Source: an uncultured Chlamydiae bacterium (GTDB taxonomy: Bacteria; Chlamydiota; Chlamydiia; Chlamydiales; CALBHK01). From it: 64,000 nucleotides of DNA. The stretch's first letter is position 1. Each line of letters starts with the position of its first letter. The notes below the pieces were generated by a model. The model did not search any database. It was given only the letters and a program-made list of their open reading frames with translations, and was not told where the DNA came from. The stretch spans positions 14,188 to 78,187 of the forward strand of contig CALBHK010000018.1 in the NCBI GenBank assembly GCA_937894565.1. Direction: 5' to 3'. The translations under genes were made by a program, and so were the position numbers. Below, one piece after another: positions 26,568 through 32,689 of this stretch.

Positions 26568-27124
26568 GAAAGCTAGAGCCTGACTTAATTAATGCAATGC
26601 GCACATCTTTGGCAGACTCAGAGGACTATCAATTTGCGAAGAAAAACGGGCTCTGGCGGCCTGCAATCACTCACGCTGCTGCGCCTTGGGTTGGCGTGAA
26701 AGAATTGAACAATGATAATCGTGGTGAGTTTATTGATATGATTGGACTAACTGTCGATCGCAAACACAAGGGCGAGGCCTATTGCATGGCTTGGGTGCAA
26801 ACAATCCTAGCGTTTGTAGAATTAGAATTAAATTTAATTTCGCCTTTAAAATCGACCGAAGGTTGTCTTGATCTTTGGAATTCGACTGCGCCTTATTTAA
26901 AAACGACTCGTTATCCGGTGCCGGGGTATATCGCTATTTGGCAACATGGAAATAGCGTTAACGGTCACGCAGGCATCGTGCTCCGTGTTTTTGATTCTTA
27001 TTTTAAAACCATAGAGGCCAATTCATTCGGGCCAGACGGCAAGGCACAAGGGATATTCACACAAGAGCGCTTATTTAACGACGGCGGCAAGATGCGCCTT
27101 TTAGGTTTTGCAAGTCCCTTTTAA
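26564..27124 (+). CDS. CHAP-like cysteine amidohydrolase, endolysin candidate
   Basis: A 186-residue protein with EAYCMAWVQTIL (candidate nucleophile Cys), PGYIAIWQHGN, GHAGIVLRV (His) and FKTIEANS (Asn/Glu), the C-H-N order of CHAP domains, although its divergence is high. The start is TTG overlapping the previous stop with GAGG upstream. As the last rightward gene of module A it is the best endolysin candidate there. Confidence 0.6.
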   Translation: MRKLEPDLINAMRTSLADSEDYQFAKKNGLWRPAITHAAAPWVGVKELNNDNRGEFIDMIGLTVDRKHKGEAYCMAWVQTILAFVELELNLISPLKSTEGCLDLWNSTAPYLKTTRYPVPGYIAIWQHGNSVNGHAGIVLRVFDSYFKTIEANSFGPDGKAQGIFTQERLFNDGGKMRLLGFASPF

Positions 27125-27190
27125 GTCTTTCAGATAGAAGCCAAACAATATATTCATCGTAATTTATAGTTTTTAAAATCTTTTTCTTTT

Positions 27191-27619
27191 TCATGTCTTC
27201 ATTTCCTCGGCTGAAATTGTTATATCTATATAGCTCTCATCATTGTCACTTATTTTCTTACAGCAATATCCAGAAATAAAATGAGAGTCGTCAACGCCAA
27301 TCGCATCCGAAAGACAATCATGCACAAGTTTAATTCTATTGCTCCAATCAATGCGTTTCAAAGTATTCTTTTTCGTAATCAGTTTAGATTTAGGGAAATA
27401 GAACGCGCAATCGACTCGTAAGGTTTTACCCCTCAGTATCGACCTTATTTTATCAAGAGCGCTTCTGTTTTCTAAAGCCCAGTGCATAACTTGAGTCGTG
27501 TACCTTCTGCCCTCGCTTGATTTAATTAAACGGCCCCTGACAGAAGCGTATAATTGATTCGAGCTTATAGACATAGGCCAGCGTTTAAAAGTTACAGAGT
27601 CCGGCTTAATCTCGATCAC
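27191..27619 (-). CDS. RusA-like Holliday junction resolvase (first copy)
   Basis: A 142-residue protein with DWSNRIKLVHDCLSDAIGVDDSHF at about residues 89-112, the RusA metal-binding signature (D-x-S/D-N-x-x-K ... D-x-L-x-x-x-x-x-x-D-D), and an N-terminal SSNQLYASVRGR region. RusA resolves recombination intermediates. It ends a leftward operon that converges on module A's late genes. A second, different RusA lies at 37977. Confidence 0.8.
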   Translation of the reverse strand: MIEIKPDSVTFKRWPMSISSNQLYASVRGRLIKSSEGRRYTTQVMHWALENRSALDKIRSILRGKTLRVDCAFYFPKSKLITKKNTLKRIDWSNRIKLVHDCLSDAIGVDDSHFISGYCCKKISDNDESYIDITISAEEMKT

Positions 27620-27813
27620 TAAATGCTCTTGATCATCGCCGCAGCATAGGCTGCCTGTGTTTCTGCACTACACTCTAAAAGCGATTCTGCAAACAGATCC
27701 GCAGCGTGTCTTAGTGTTGGCGCGTCTAGTTTAATCTTAGCAGATTGTTTTTTTGAGAATCTGCTAATTAATTCATTCTGTGCTTTCTTTGGAACAGTTA
27801 CTTTTTTAGCCAT
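27619..27813 (-). CDS. Hypothetical basic/helical protein, 64 aa
   Basis: A short helical protein (KKVTVPKKAQNELISRFSKK then APTLRHAADLFAESLLE). It overlaps the RusA start by 1 bp. The basic N-terminus could bind nucleic acid. No family recognised. Confidence 0.5.
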   Translation of the reverse strand: MAKKVTVPKKAQNELISRFSKKQSAKIKLDAPTLRHAADLFAESLLECSAETQAAYAAAMIKSI

Positions 27814-27838
27814 AAAATGGTCCTTTCGTGTTTTGGGA

Positions 27839-28039
27839 TTATTCCCATCCTTTTTTTTTAATAAATTTCAAGTAGGCCGAATGGCCTTCGTCTGGTTCGT
27901 TTGAACGTCTTGTCATGCTTATGATTCTGTCGGCTTCTTCTTTTGAATCAAAAACAACAGTTGGGCCATTTGGTAAAAAGCGTTTCCCGTTGTGGCCATA
28001 AGTTAAAAACCAATAATCTTTTTTCTCAGGCGTTTTCAT
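27839..28039 (-). CDS. Hypothetical protein, 66 aa
   Basis: A small protein (KDYWFLTYGHNGKRFLPNG followed by VFDSKEEADRIIS) that looks like one alpha/beta unit. It abuts the Gly-repeat gene upstream with no gap. Function unknown. Confidence 0.5.
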   Translation of the reverse strand: MKTPEKKDYWFLTYGHNGKRFLPNGPTVVFDSKEEADRIISMTRRSNEPDEGHSAYLKFIKKKGWE

Positions 28040-28258
28040 TTAATCCTCTAAAACTTTAGAGCCAGAGCCATCGCCATCGCCATAGCCATAGCCATCGCCA
28101 GAGCCAGAGCCAGAGCCATAGCCATAGCCAGAGCCATCGCCATCGCCATAGCCATCGCCAGAGCCATAGCCATCGCCAGAGCCAGATCCATAGCCAGATC
28201 CATCGCCAGAGCCAGAGCCAGAGCCCGCAAACAAATTAATCTTCAATAAATTTTTCAT
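28040..28258 (-). CDS. Gly-Ser/Asp/Tyr dipeptide-repeat protein, 72 aa
   Basis: After MKNLLKINLFA the protein is about 27 Gly-X dipeptides where X is Ser, Asp or Tyr, ending GSKVLED. The DNA is a 6-bp microsatellite (GGC plus TCT, GAT or TAT). The start overlaps the upstream stop by 23 bp. The alternate frame gives an Ala-Leu/Met repeat, so the frame choice rests on the natural N- and C-termini. Such low-complexity Gly-rich proteins may be disordered or adhesive; function unknown. Confidence 0.5.
   Translation of the reverse strand: MKNLLKINLFAGSGSGSGDGSGYGSGSGDGYGSGDGYGDGDGSGYGYGSGSGSGDGYGYGDGDGSGSKVLED
28055..28228. repeat. Hexanucleotide microsatellite
   Basis: About 29 tandem 6-bp units of the form GCCATC, GCCATA or GCCAGA/GCCAGAT on the plus strand. 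Unit changes keep the frame, so length can vary without breaking the gene. A collapse or expansion in assembly is possible here. Confidence 0.85.
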
Positions 28259-28604
28259 AACTTTCCCAGGCTTCGTCTGTTACAGGTATAAATTCAATAA
28301 CTCCTGTTAAATAAATGTCTCCTGTTTCATTTAGTCTTCCATTTTTTATTCCGTTATTTGCCACAGCAGATAGAGACAGGCCACCTCCAGACCATTTCCA
28401 TAGCCTTATTGAGTCTTTTAAATAAACCTCTGTTGATGTTTCTTCATTTATTTGAGCAACCGTTCCAATGTGTACACCAGCGGAATGGCATCTAAGCAGA
28501 CATCTTTTGCCAATCATAGGATGTGTTTTTTCTTTTTCTGATTTATTTTCAAATAAATTTTGAATTTTTTTTATCTGACCAAAAGTTAAGTTATCAATGT
28601 CCAC
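28236..28604 (-). CDS. Hypothetical protein, about 122 aa
   Basis: The GTG at 28604 is preferred because AAGGAG lies 7 bp upstream, whereas the nearest ATG (28610) directly abuts that box. The protein starts with DIDNLTFGQIKKIQNLFENK, then has beta-rich segments GKRCLLRCHSAGVHIGTVAQI and VYLKDSIRLWKWSGGG. The latter resembles the beta-rich 'DUF6948-like' phage proteins, by eye only. It overlaps the membrane protein upstream by 11 bp. Confidence 0.6.
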   Translation of the reverse strand: MDIDNLTFGQIKKIQNLFENKSEKEKTHPMIGKRCLLRCHSAGVHIGTVAQINEETSTEVYLKDSIRLWKWSGGGLSLSAVANNGIKNGRLNETGDIYLTGVIEFIPVTDEAWESYEKFIED

Positions 28605-28788
28605 GACCATCTCCTTGGCATGATTCATAATATAAATGCGTGTATTCGCTTGGATAATCTCCGTCATTTAAGTATTTAAATGCGGCCATCGTTACACTTA
28701 CCATCATCACAACAAACACAGTAATTACAATAAAACCGACGATCATTCTTAGGTCTCTTTTTTCTTCGTAATCTGTATCGATATTCAT
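28594..28788 (-). CDS. Small membrane protein, 64 aa
   Basis: One clear transmembrane helix (IVGFIVITVFVVMMVSVTMA, residues about 16-36) between a charged N-terminus and a short polar tail. It is part of the leftward operon. Function unknown. Confidence 0.5.
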   Translation of the reverse strand: MNIDTDYEEKRDLRMIVGFIVITVFVVMMVSVTMAAFKYLNDGDYPSEYTHLYYESCQGDGRGH

Positions 28789-28802
28789 TTCACTCTCCAG
28801 TT

Positions 28803-28822
28803 AAGCCGGATTGCTCCGGCTT
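28803..28822. terminator. Symmetric hairpin in leftward operon
   Basis: AAGCCGGA-TTGC-TCCGGCTT is a perfect 8-bp stem between the genes at 28830 and 28788. There is no long T-tract on the minus strand, so it may be an attenuator or mRNA-processing hairpin rather than a full terminator. Confidence 0.5.
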
Positions 28823-28829
28823 CTATTAA

Positions 28830-29258
28830 TTACTGAACTTGCACGCAGCGGTAGTCAACAAATACATTCGGTATGCTTGCTGTTGCGTAATGTTGTTCGA
28901 TGCTGTTTTCAATCATTTCGCCAGCAGCTACACATCCAGCGTTCGATTGGAAGTTAGGTATAGAAAACTTATGGACATTTCTTGCTGAGTTATTGCGACC
29001 GTCCCAGTATTGAGAAACCAGCGTGTAGCTCACTCCACTTGAAACGCTTGGCGCGGTTACACAGAAAGCATGCGTGTTAGAGTTAATAACCGTTGTTGTT
29101 GGTGTTAGATCAACGATTAAATTTTCAACGCTTGCTGCTGCGTTAGCGCATGCTGTTGCGTTTGTGTATTTTGCTACTACTGCTGCGTCGAATCCTTTGT
29201 AACCAACATTTGCTTGGCTTGTCATGATTGCTGCTATTAAGTAATAAACTGTGCTCAT
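28830..29258 (-). CDS. Hypothetical protein with internal repeat, 142 aa
   Basis: A protein of Ala/Asn/Val-rich composition. Two similar segments, ATACANAAASVENLIVDL and NAGCVAAGEMIENSIEQH, suggest an internal duplication, each with a Cys and a following helix. No signal peptide is evident. Function unknown. Confidence 0.5.
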   Translation of the reverse strand: MSTVYYLIAAIMTSQANVGYKGFDAAVVAKYTNATACANAAASVENLIVDLTPTTTVINSNTHAFCVTAPSVSSGVSYTLVSQYWDGRNNSARNVHKFSIPNFQSNAGCVAAGEMIENSIEQHYATASIPNVFVDYRCVQVQ

Positions 29259-29269
29259 TGTTGCTCCTA

Positions 29270-29416
29270 TTAACGTGATTTATTAAATACGTGCTTCATC
29301 CTTCTTTGCTGCTTATAAAAGTTTTCATCTTTTATTCTGTGTGCCTGCATTGCGGCTTCTAATACATCAAATCCATTTCTTAGCCAAAAGCGATATCTTT
29401 TAACAAAATTACTCAT
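29270..29416 (-). CDS. Small basic protein, 48 aa
   Basis: The frame reads MSNFVKRYRFWLRNGFDVLE and continues to a basic end (KHVFNKSR). It overlaps the hexapeptide-repeat gene by 8 bp (ATG before that gene's stop), filling an otherwise empty gap in the operon. I translated this from the sequence; no family recognised. Confidence 0.5.
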   Translation of the reverse strand: MSNFVKRYRFWLRNGFDVLEAAMQAHRIKDENFYKQQRRMKHVFNKSR

Positions 29417-30188
29417 TCCAAAATCCACTAATTAAATTCATAGGCTTTTCTCTAGCTTTCACTATTGCATGAGTGCTCCATTCTGGTATTTTTATTTTTA
29501 AACCAGCAAATATTCCAAATTCAACACCAGCCTTAATGCCCTCTCCAGCCTCAATGCCCCATCCAGCCTCAATGCCCTCTCCGGCCTTAATGCCCCATCC
29601 GGCCTTAATGCCCTCTCCTCCGGCCTTAATGCCCCATCTGGCCTCAATGCCATCTCCAGCCTCAATGCCATCTCCAGCCTCAATGCCCCATCCAGCCTTA
29701 ATGCCATCTCCGGCCTTAATGCCCCATCCGGCCTTAATGCCATCTCCGGCCTTAATGCCCCATCCGGCCTTAATGCCATCTCCAGCCTCAATGCCCCATC
29801 TGGCCTCAATGCCATCTCCAGCCTCAATGCCCAATCCGGCCTCAATGCCCAATCCGGCCTTAATGCCATCTCCAGCCTCAATGCCACATCCGGCCTTAAT
29901 GCTGCCCCCAGCTATTAAGAATCCTTCTATTTTTATATTTTTTCTTACTTTGATAGATCCAGCAAAAAAGAAGGATTTATTCCCGATAATTTCATCTAAT
30001 TCAATTGCATCGTAATTTTTGCCAACTTTACTAATAAGCCATTTCGCAAATGCAACTTCATTTTCTTCTGCTAGTGCGTTTAAAACATCTTGATGTTCAG
30101 CCTCGCCTGACGTGAATTGTTTATTGAAAAAATCAACATATTCACTGCTCGCTTGCCATGCAATTAAGTTTTCTTTTGTTATTTTCAT
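29409..30188 (-). CDS. GIxAGx hexapeptide-repeat protein (possible beta-solenoid), 259 aa
   Basis: Residues 1-75 are a normal helical domain (WQASSEYVDFFNKQF, NEVAFAKWLISKVGK). From about residue 77 come about 21 tandem hexapeptides of the form G-I-K/E-A-G-D/W/E/L, with degenerate first units (KVRKNIKIEGFLIAGG). A cap ends the protein (KIKIPEWSTHAIVKAREKPM). An Ile every six residues fits a left-handed or bactofilin-like beta-helix. One unit has an extra Gly. Function unknown; a scaffold or surface role is speculative. Confidence 0.6.
   Translation of the reverse strand: MKITKENLIAWQASSEYVDFFNKQFTSGEAEHQDVLNALAEENEVAFAKWLISKVGKNYDAIELDEIIGNKSFFFAGSIKVRKNIKIEGFLIAGGSIKAGCGIEAGDGIKAGLGIEAGLGIEAGDGIEARWGIEAGDGIKAGWGIKAGDGIKAGWGIKAGDGIKAGWGIEAGDGIEAGDGIEARWGIKAGGEGIKAGWGIKAGEGIEAGWGIEAGEGIKAGVEFGIFAGLKIKIPEWSTHAIVKAREKPMNLISGFWNE
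29524..29905. repeat. 18-bp tandem repeat array
   Basis: About 20 units related to GGCCTTAATGCCCCATCC (plus strand) with alternating CCATCT or CCATCC endings, encoding the hexapeptides of the overlapping leftward gene. One 3-bp insertion occurs near 29617. Neighbouring units are near-identical, indicating recent expansion, and short reads may mis-assemble the copy number. Confidence 0.9.
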
Positions 30189-30505
30189 CTTCTTGCGTCT
30201 CGCTTTAAGTAGTTAGCCGGATCATCAGCATCGGTATTGCTTTTTTGGTACTCGTTTTCTTTTTCGCACAAAATTTCAAGCTGGTTTTCTGTGTCTCTTT
30301 CAAGGATTGCGAATAGCTTTGGAAATGTTTCGTCGATCTGGCACGCGATTGATATCAGGTCTATTGGCGCGTACTCATCAACCATAAGGTTAAATAGCTG
30401 CGGCATTTCTTCGCGCAATCTGATAGCCACTAACTCAAGGCGTTTGTTGTTGATTTCTTGAAATTCGAGGTATTCGTACTGAGATTCGTCTAGCATTTGA
30501 TTCAC
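30185..30505 (-). CDS. Hypothetical acidic protein, 106 aa; first gene of leftward operon
   Basis: A helical, acidic protein (ISIACQIDETFPKLFAILER) directly downstream of a strong leftward promoter. It overlaps the repeat gene by 4 bp. No motif recognised. Position opposite the YdaS/Cro gene is that of a pL-type first gene. Confidence 0.55.
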   Translation of the reverse strand: MNQMLDESQYEYLEFQEINNKRLELVAIRLREEMPQLFNLMVDEYAPIDLISIACQIDETFPKLFAILERDTENQLEILCEKENEYQKSNTDADDPANYLKRDARR

Positions 30506-30528
30506 CCATTAACTAAGTTGTCAGGTGA

Positions 30529-30671
30529 ATAATACCAGTAGGTATTTATATTGTCAATACCTTTATGTATTCTTTTTTTTTCTGATCAAGATTATCCATA
30601 TCAATCAATTATGTGTTTATGGAACCTCTAAACCCAAAGGTATTGACATCAACGATACCTTAATGTATTCT
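30529..30671. promoter_or_regulatory. Divergent promoters with GGTAT-N11-ATACC operators
   Basis: Leftward promoter: TTGACA (30557-30552, minus), 17-bp spacer, TATTAT (30534-30529). Rightward promoter: TTGACA (30643-30648), 17-bp spacer, TATTCT (30666-30671). Each -35 lies inside a copy of GGTAT-N11-ATACC (30541-30561 and 30639-30659), and a tighter palindrome ATACC-AGTA-GGTAT (30532-30545) overlaps the leftward spacer. These look like repressor operators serving both promoters. The rightward start site falls at about 30678, next to the ATG at 30679. Confidence 0.7.
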
Positions 30672-30678
30672 TCTTGCT

Positions 30679-30933
30679 ATGAATAACGGAAAACAAATGC
30701 AAGAACTCAAAAAATTTATTTTTAGCCTTCCTTTAGATGAGCGTGAAAATTTTGCAAAAAGATGCAACACAACGCTTGCCTATTTAAAAAAGGCCATTTA
30801 TAGAAACCATGAGCTCGGGCCAGAGTTAAGCGTTCTTATCGAACAAAACTCAAGAAAGCAAGTAACAAGACAAATGCTACATCCATCTAGTTACTGGAAA
30901 AAATGGCCCGAATTATCGGAAACGGAAAATTAA
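30679..30933 (+). CDS. YdaS/Cro-like DNA-binding regulator
   Basis: An 84-residue protein with an HTH-like core (ENFAKRCNTTLAYLKKAIYR) and the C-terminal pattern of YdaS-type regulators: ELSVLIEQNSRKQVTRQMLHP then KKWPEL. Phage YdaS proteins act like Cro. No ribosome-binding site is present; the promoter places the mRNA 5' end at the start codon, so translation is probably leaderless. It is divergent from the operon at 30505 and heads the rightward early genes. Confidence 0.75.
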   Translation: MNNGKQMQELKKFIFSLPLDERENFAKRCNTTLAYLKKAIYRNHELGPELSVLIEQNSRKQVTRQMLHPSSYWKKWPELSETEN

Positions 30934-30980
30934 GTGAAAGCTTTAACGATTATCCCAAGCGCTACTACTCAGCGCACTTT

Positions 30981-31019
30981 GCCAGCAGGTTCCCCTCCCT
31001 TATCCTGCTGGCTTTTTTT
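30981..31019 (+). terminator. Strong rho-independent terminator after YdaS-like gene
   Basis: GCCAGCAGG (30981-30989) pairs perfectly with CCTGCTGGC (31004-31012), followed by seven Ts. It resembles tR1 behind cro in lambda, so early transcription downstream may need antitermination, or there is a new promoter before 31162. Confidence 0.85.
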
Positions 31020-31161
31020 ATTCTACGAACACTCTCTCCTTAAGTGTGTGAATGAGCAATCCAGCGCCACAGCGTAAGCTGAAAAATCGGCCTCAGATGG
31101 ATTGAGTAGCATAACAAAGTGCAAAGCCGGGCGGAAACGTCCGGCGTCTAAAAGGATAAAT

Positions 31162-32001
31162 ATGAATTACGAATTACACCCGCTGTGCACATTATTCCCA
31201 AGATTAGACGGGAATGAATTTAATGCGCTTAAAGAAGATATTAAACAGAATGGGTTAAGGCAGCCTATTGTACTTAAGGACGGCATGATTCTTGACGGTG
31301 GTAACCGTTATAGAGCATGCGTTGAGGCCGGTATAGAACCTGAGTTTGTTGATTTTGATGGCGACAATATTGTTTCATTTGTGTTGTCTGCAAACTTGCA
31401 CAGAAGACACATGACACCAGGCCAACAGGCGGCCATTGTTGCTAGTGCTCAGGACTGGAGCAAGGCTAATAGTCACGGTGGTGATAGAAAGTCAGATCAA
31501 GGTCGTGCTAACGACTTTGATACTGTAGAAAAACGCGCCAATGCTGCTGGTGTTCATAGAGATACACAAATGAAAGCCGATAAGGTAGCCAAAGCCGATC
31601 CTGAGCTTGCTAAACAAGTTGCTCATGGAGAAATATCTCTACCAAAAGCAGTTGAGAAAATATCGCCAAGAAAAACAAAAGAAGAAATACCTGAAGAGAT
31701 TGATGATTGTTCTGATGATCGCGATCAGATCATTCTAGAGTTAAAAGATGCTGTGGTAATGCTGGATGAAGAAAACACTAGATTAAAAGACGCATTAGCG
31801 GCTAATCAATTACCTGAAGATGAAATACAAAGCGCTTCCGAAATAATTGCAGATTTACGTGCTCTCGTTAAGTCTTTAGAAGCTGAGCTTGACGCTGTTA
31901 AGTCTTCTCGTGACAGTTATATGGTTGAGAACGGGGAGTTGAAGAAACAGCTTGTTAGTCAACGCAATCAATTGAAAAAATTAGGCGCTCAGATTGGATA
32001 A
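31162..32001 (+). CDS. ParB/Spo0J N-terminal-domain protein
   Basis: A 279-residue protein. The start at 31162 has AAAAGGA upstream and is preferred to an in-frame site 60 bp earlier. Residues 1-110 carry the ParB/sulfiredoxin-like fold: FNALKEDIKQNGLRQPIVL, DGMILDGGNRYRACVEAG and LSANLHRRHMTPGQ. A Lys-rich HTH region and a coiled coil follow (LEAELDAVKSSRDSYMVENG). Phage members act in replication, partition or host regulation; which applies is open. Confidence 0.8.
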   Translation: MNYELHPLCTLFPRLDGNEFNALKEDIKQNGLRQPIVLKDGMILDGGNRYRACVEAGIEPEFVDFDGDNIVSFVLSANLHRRHMTPGQQAAIVASAQDWSKANSHGGDRKSDQGRANDFDTVEKRANAAGVHRDTQMKADKVAKADPELAKQVAHGEISLPKAVEKISPRKTKEEIPEEIDDCSDDRDQIILELKDAVVMLDEENTRLKDALAANQLPEDEIQSASEIIADLRALVKSLEAELDAVKSSRDSYMVENGELKKQLVSQRNQLKKLGAQIG

Positions 32002-32689
32002 TTTTCTTTATAAAACATGCAGAAAGTGCATGGAATTTAAACCGCACTCAGACTTCTCTAATGAAAGAAAGTCGACAGACGGCAAAAAGAGCCAATGCAA
32101 ATCGTGCATTTCTATATACATGATGGATTACACATCAAAGAACAAAAACAAAAAAGCAGAATATGACAGCCAATACCGAGCCAAGAATAAAGAGATTATA
32201 TATCTAAAGAAATTGGATTACAGAGTAAATAATAAACAAAAGTTAATCCAGTATAGAAAAGATAACGCTGTACATAGAAGGCAGAAAACTGCCGATTGGA
32301 TTAAAAATAACATCGAGTATGTGCTAAAGAAACGTGTCATTGATTACCGGCTAAATAGAGAATCATTGATTGAGAAATCAAGATCATACAAAGCCGCAAA
32401 TAAAGAAAAAATAAAACAATACAAACTTAACAACAAAGGAAAGATAAATGCTAACACAGCCAAGCGACATGCAAGAAGGCTAAAAGCAACACCTGTTTGG
32501 GCAGACCATTGGGTGCTATCAGAGATATATGATTTGGCATTTTTAAGATCACAATCAACAAACATTAAGTGGCATGTCGACCATATAGTGCCATTGCAAG
32601 GACGTAACGTTTGCGGCTTGCATGTTGAGTATAACCTCAGGGTTATACCAGCTATTCTTAACTTAAAGAAACATAATCATCATGTCTAG
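31994..32689 (+). CDS. HNH endonuclease-like protein with Lys/Asn-rich repeats
   Basis: A 231-residue protein. The N-terminus has a zinc-binding CRKCMEFKPHSDF and CKSC pair, the middle is a highly charged repetitive region (YRAKNKEIIYLKK, YKAANKEKIKQYKL), and the C-terminus is an HNH motif: WHVDHIVPLQGRNVCGLHVEYNL. A TTG start overlapping the ParB stop is needed to include the zinc pair. It is a typical freestanding homing endonuclease layout. It lies directly before the intein-bearing helicase, overlapping by 8 bp. Confidence 0.75.
   Translation: MDNFLYKTCRKCMEFKPHSDFSNERKSTDGKKSQCKSCISIYMMDYTSKNKNKKAEYDSQYRAKNKEIIYLKKLDYRVNNKQKLIQYRKDNAVHRRQKTADWIKNNIEYVLKKRVIDYRLNRESLIEKSRSYKAANKEKIKQYKLNNKGKINANTAKRHARRLKATPVWADHWVLSEIYDLAFLRSQSTNIKWHVDHIVPLQGRNVCGLHVEYNLRVIPAILNLKKHNHHV

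Noticed and set aside
28048..28230. Minus-strand Ala-Leu/Met repeat frame
   Set aside because: It is the alternate frame of the same hexanucleotide repeat, whereas the Gly-X frame has ordinary sequence at both ends and an overlap with the upstream stop.
28055..29905. CRISPR array
   Set aside because: The repeats are contiguous 6-bp and 18-bp coding units without spacers, and no cas gene is present.
29473..30015. Plus-strand open frame of 180 aa through the 18-bp repeats (MPHPALMPSPA type)
   Set aside because: It is only the complement of the tandem repeat; it lacks a natural N-terminus and the leftward frame has non-repeat domains at both ends and operon coupling.
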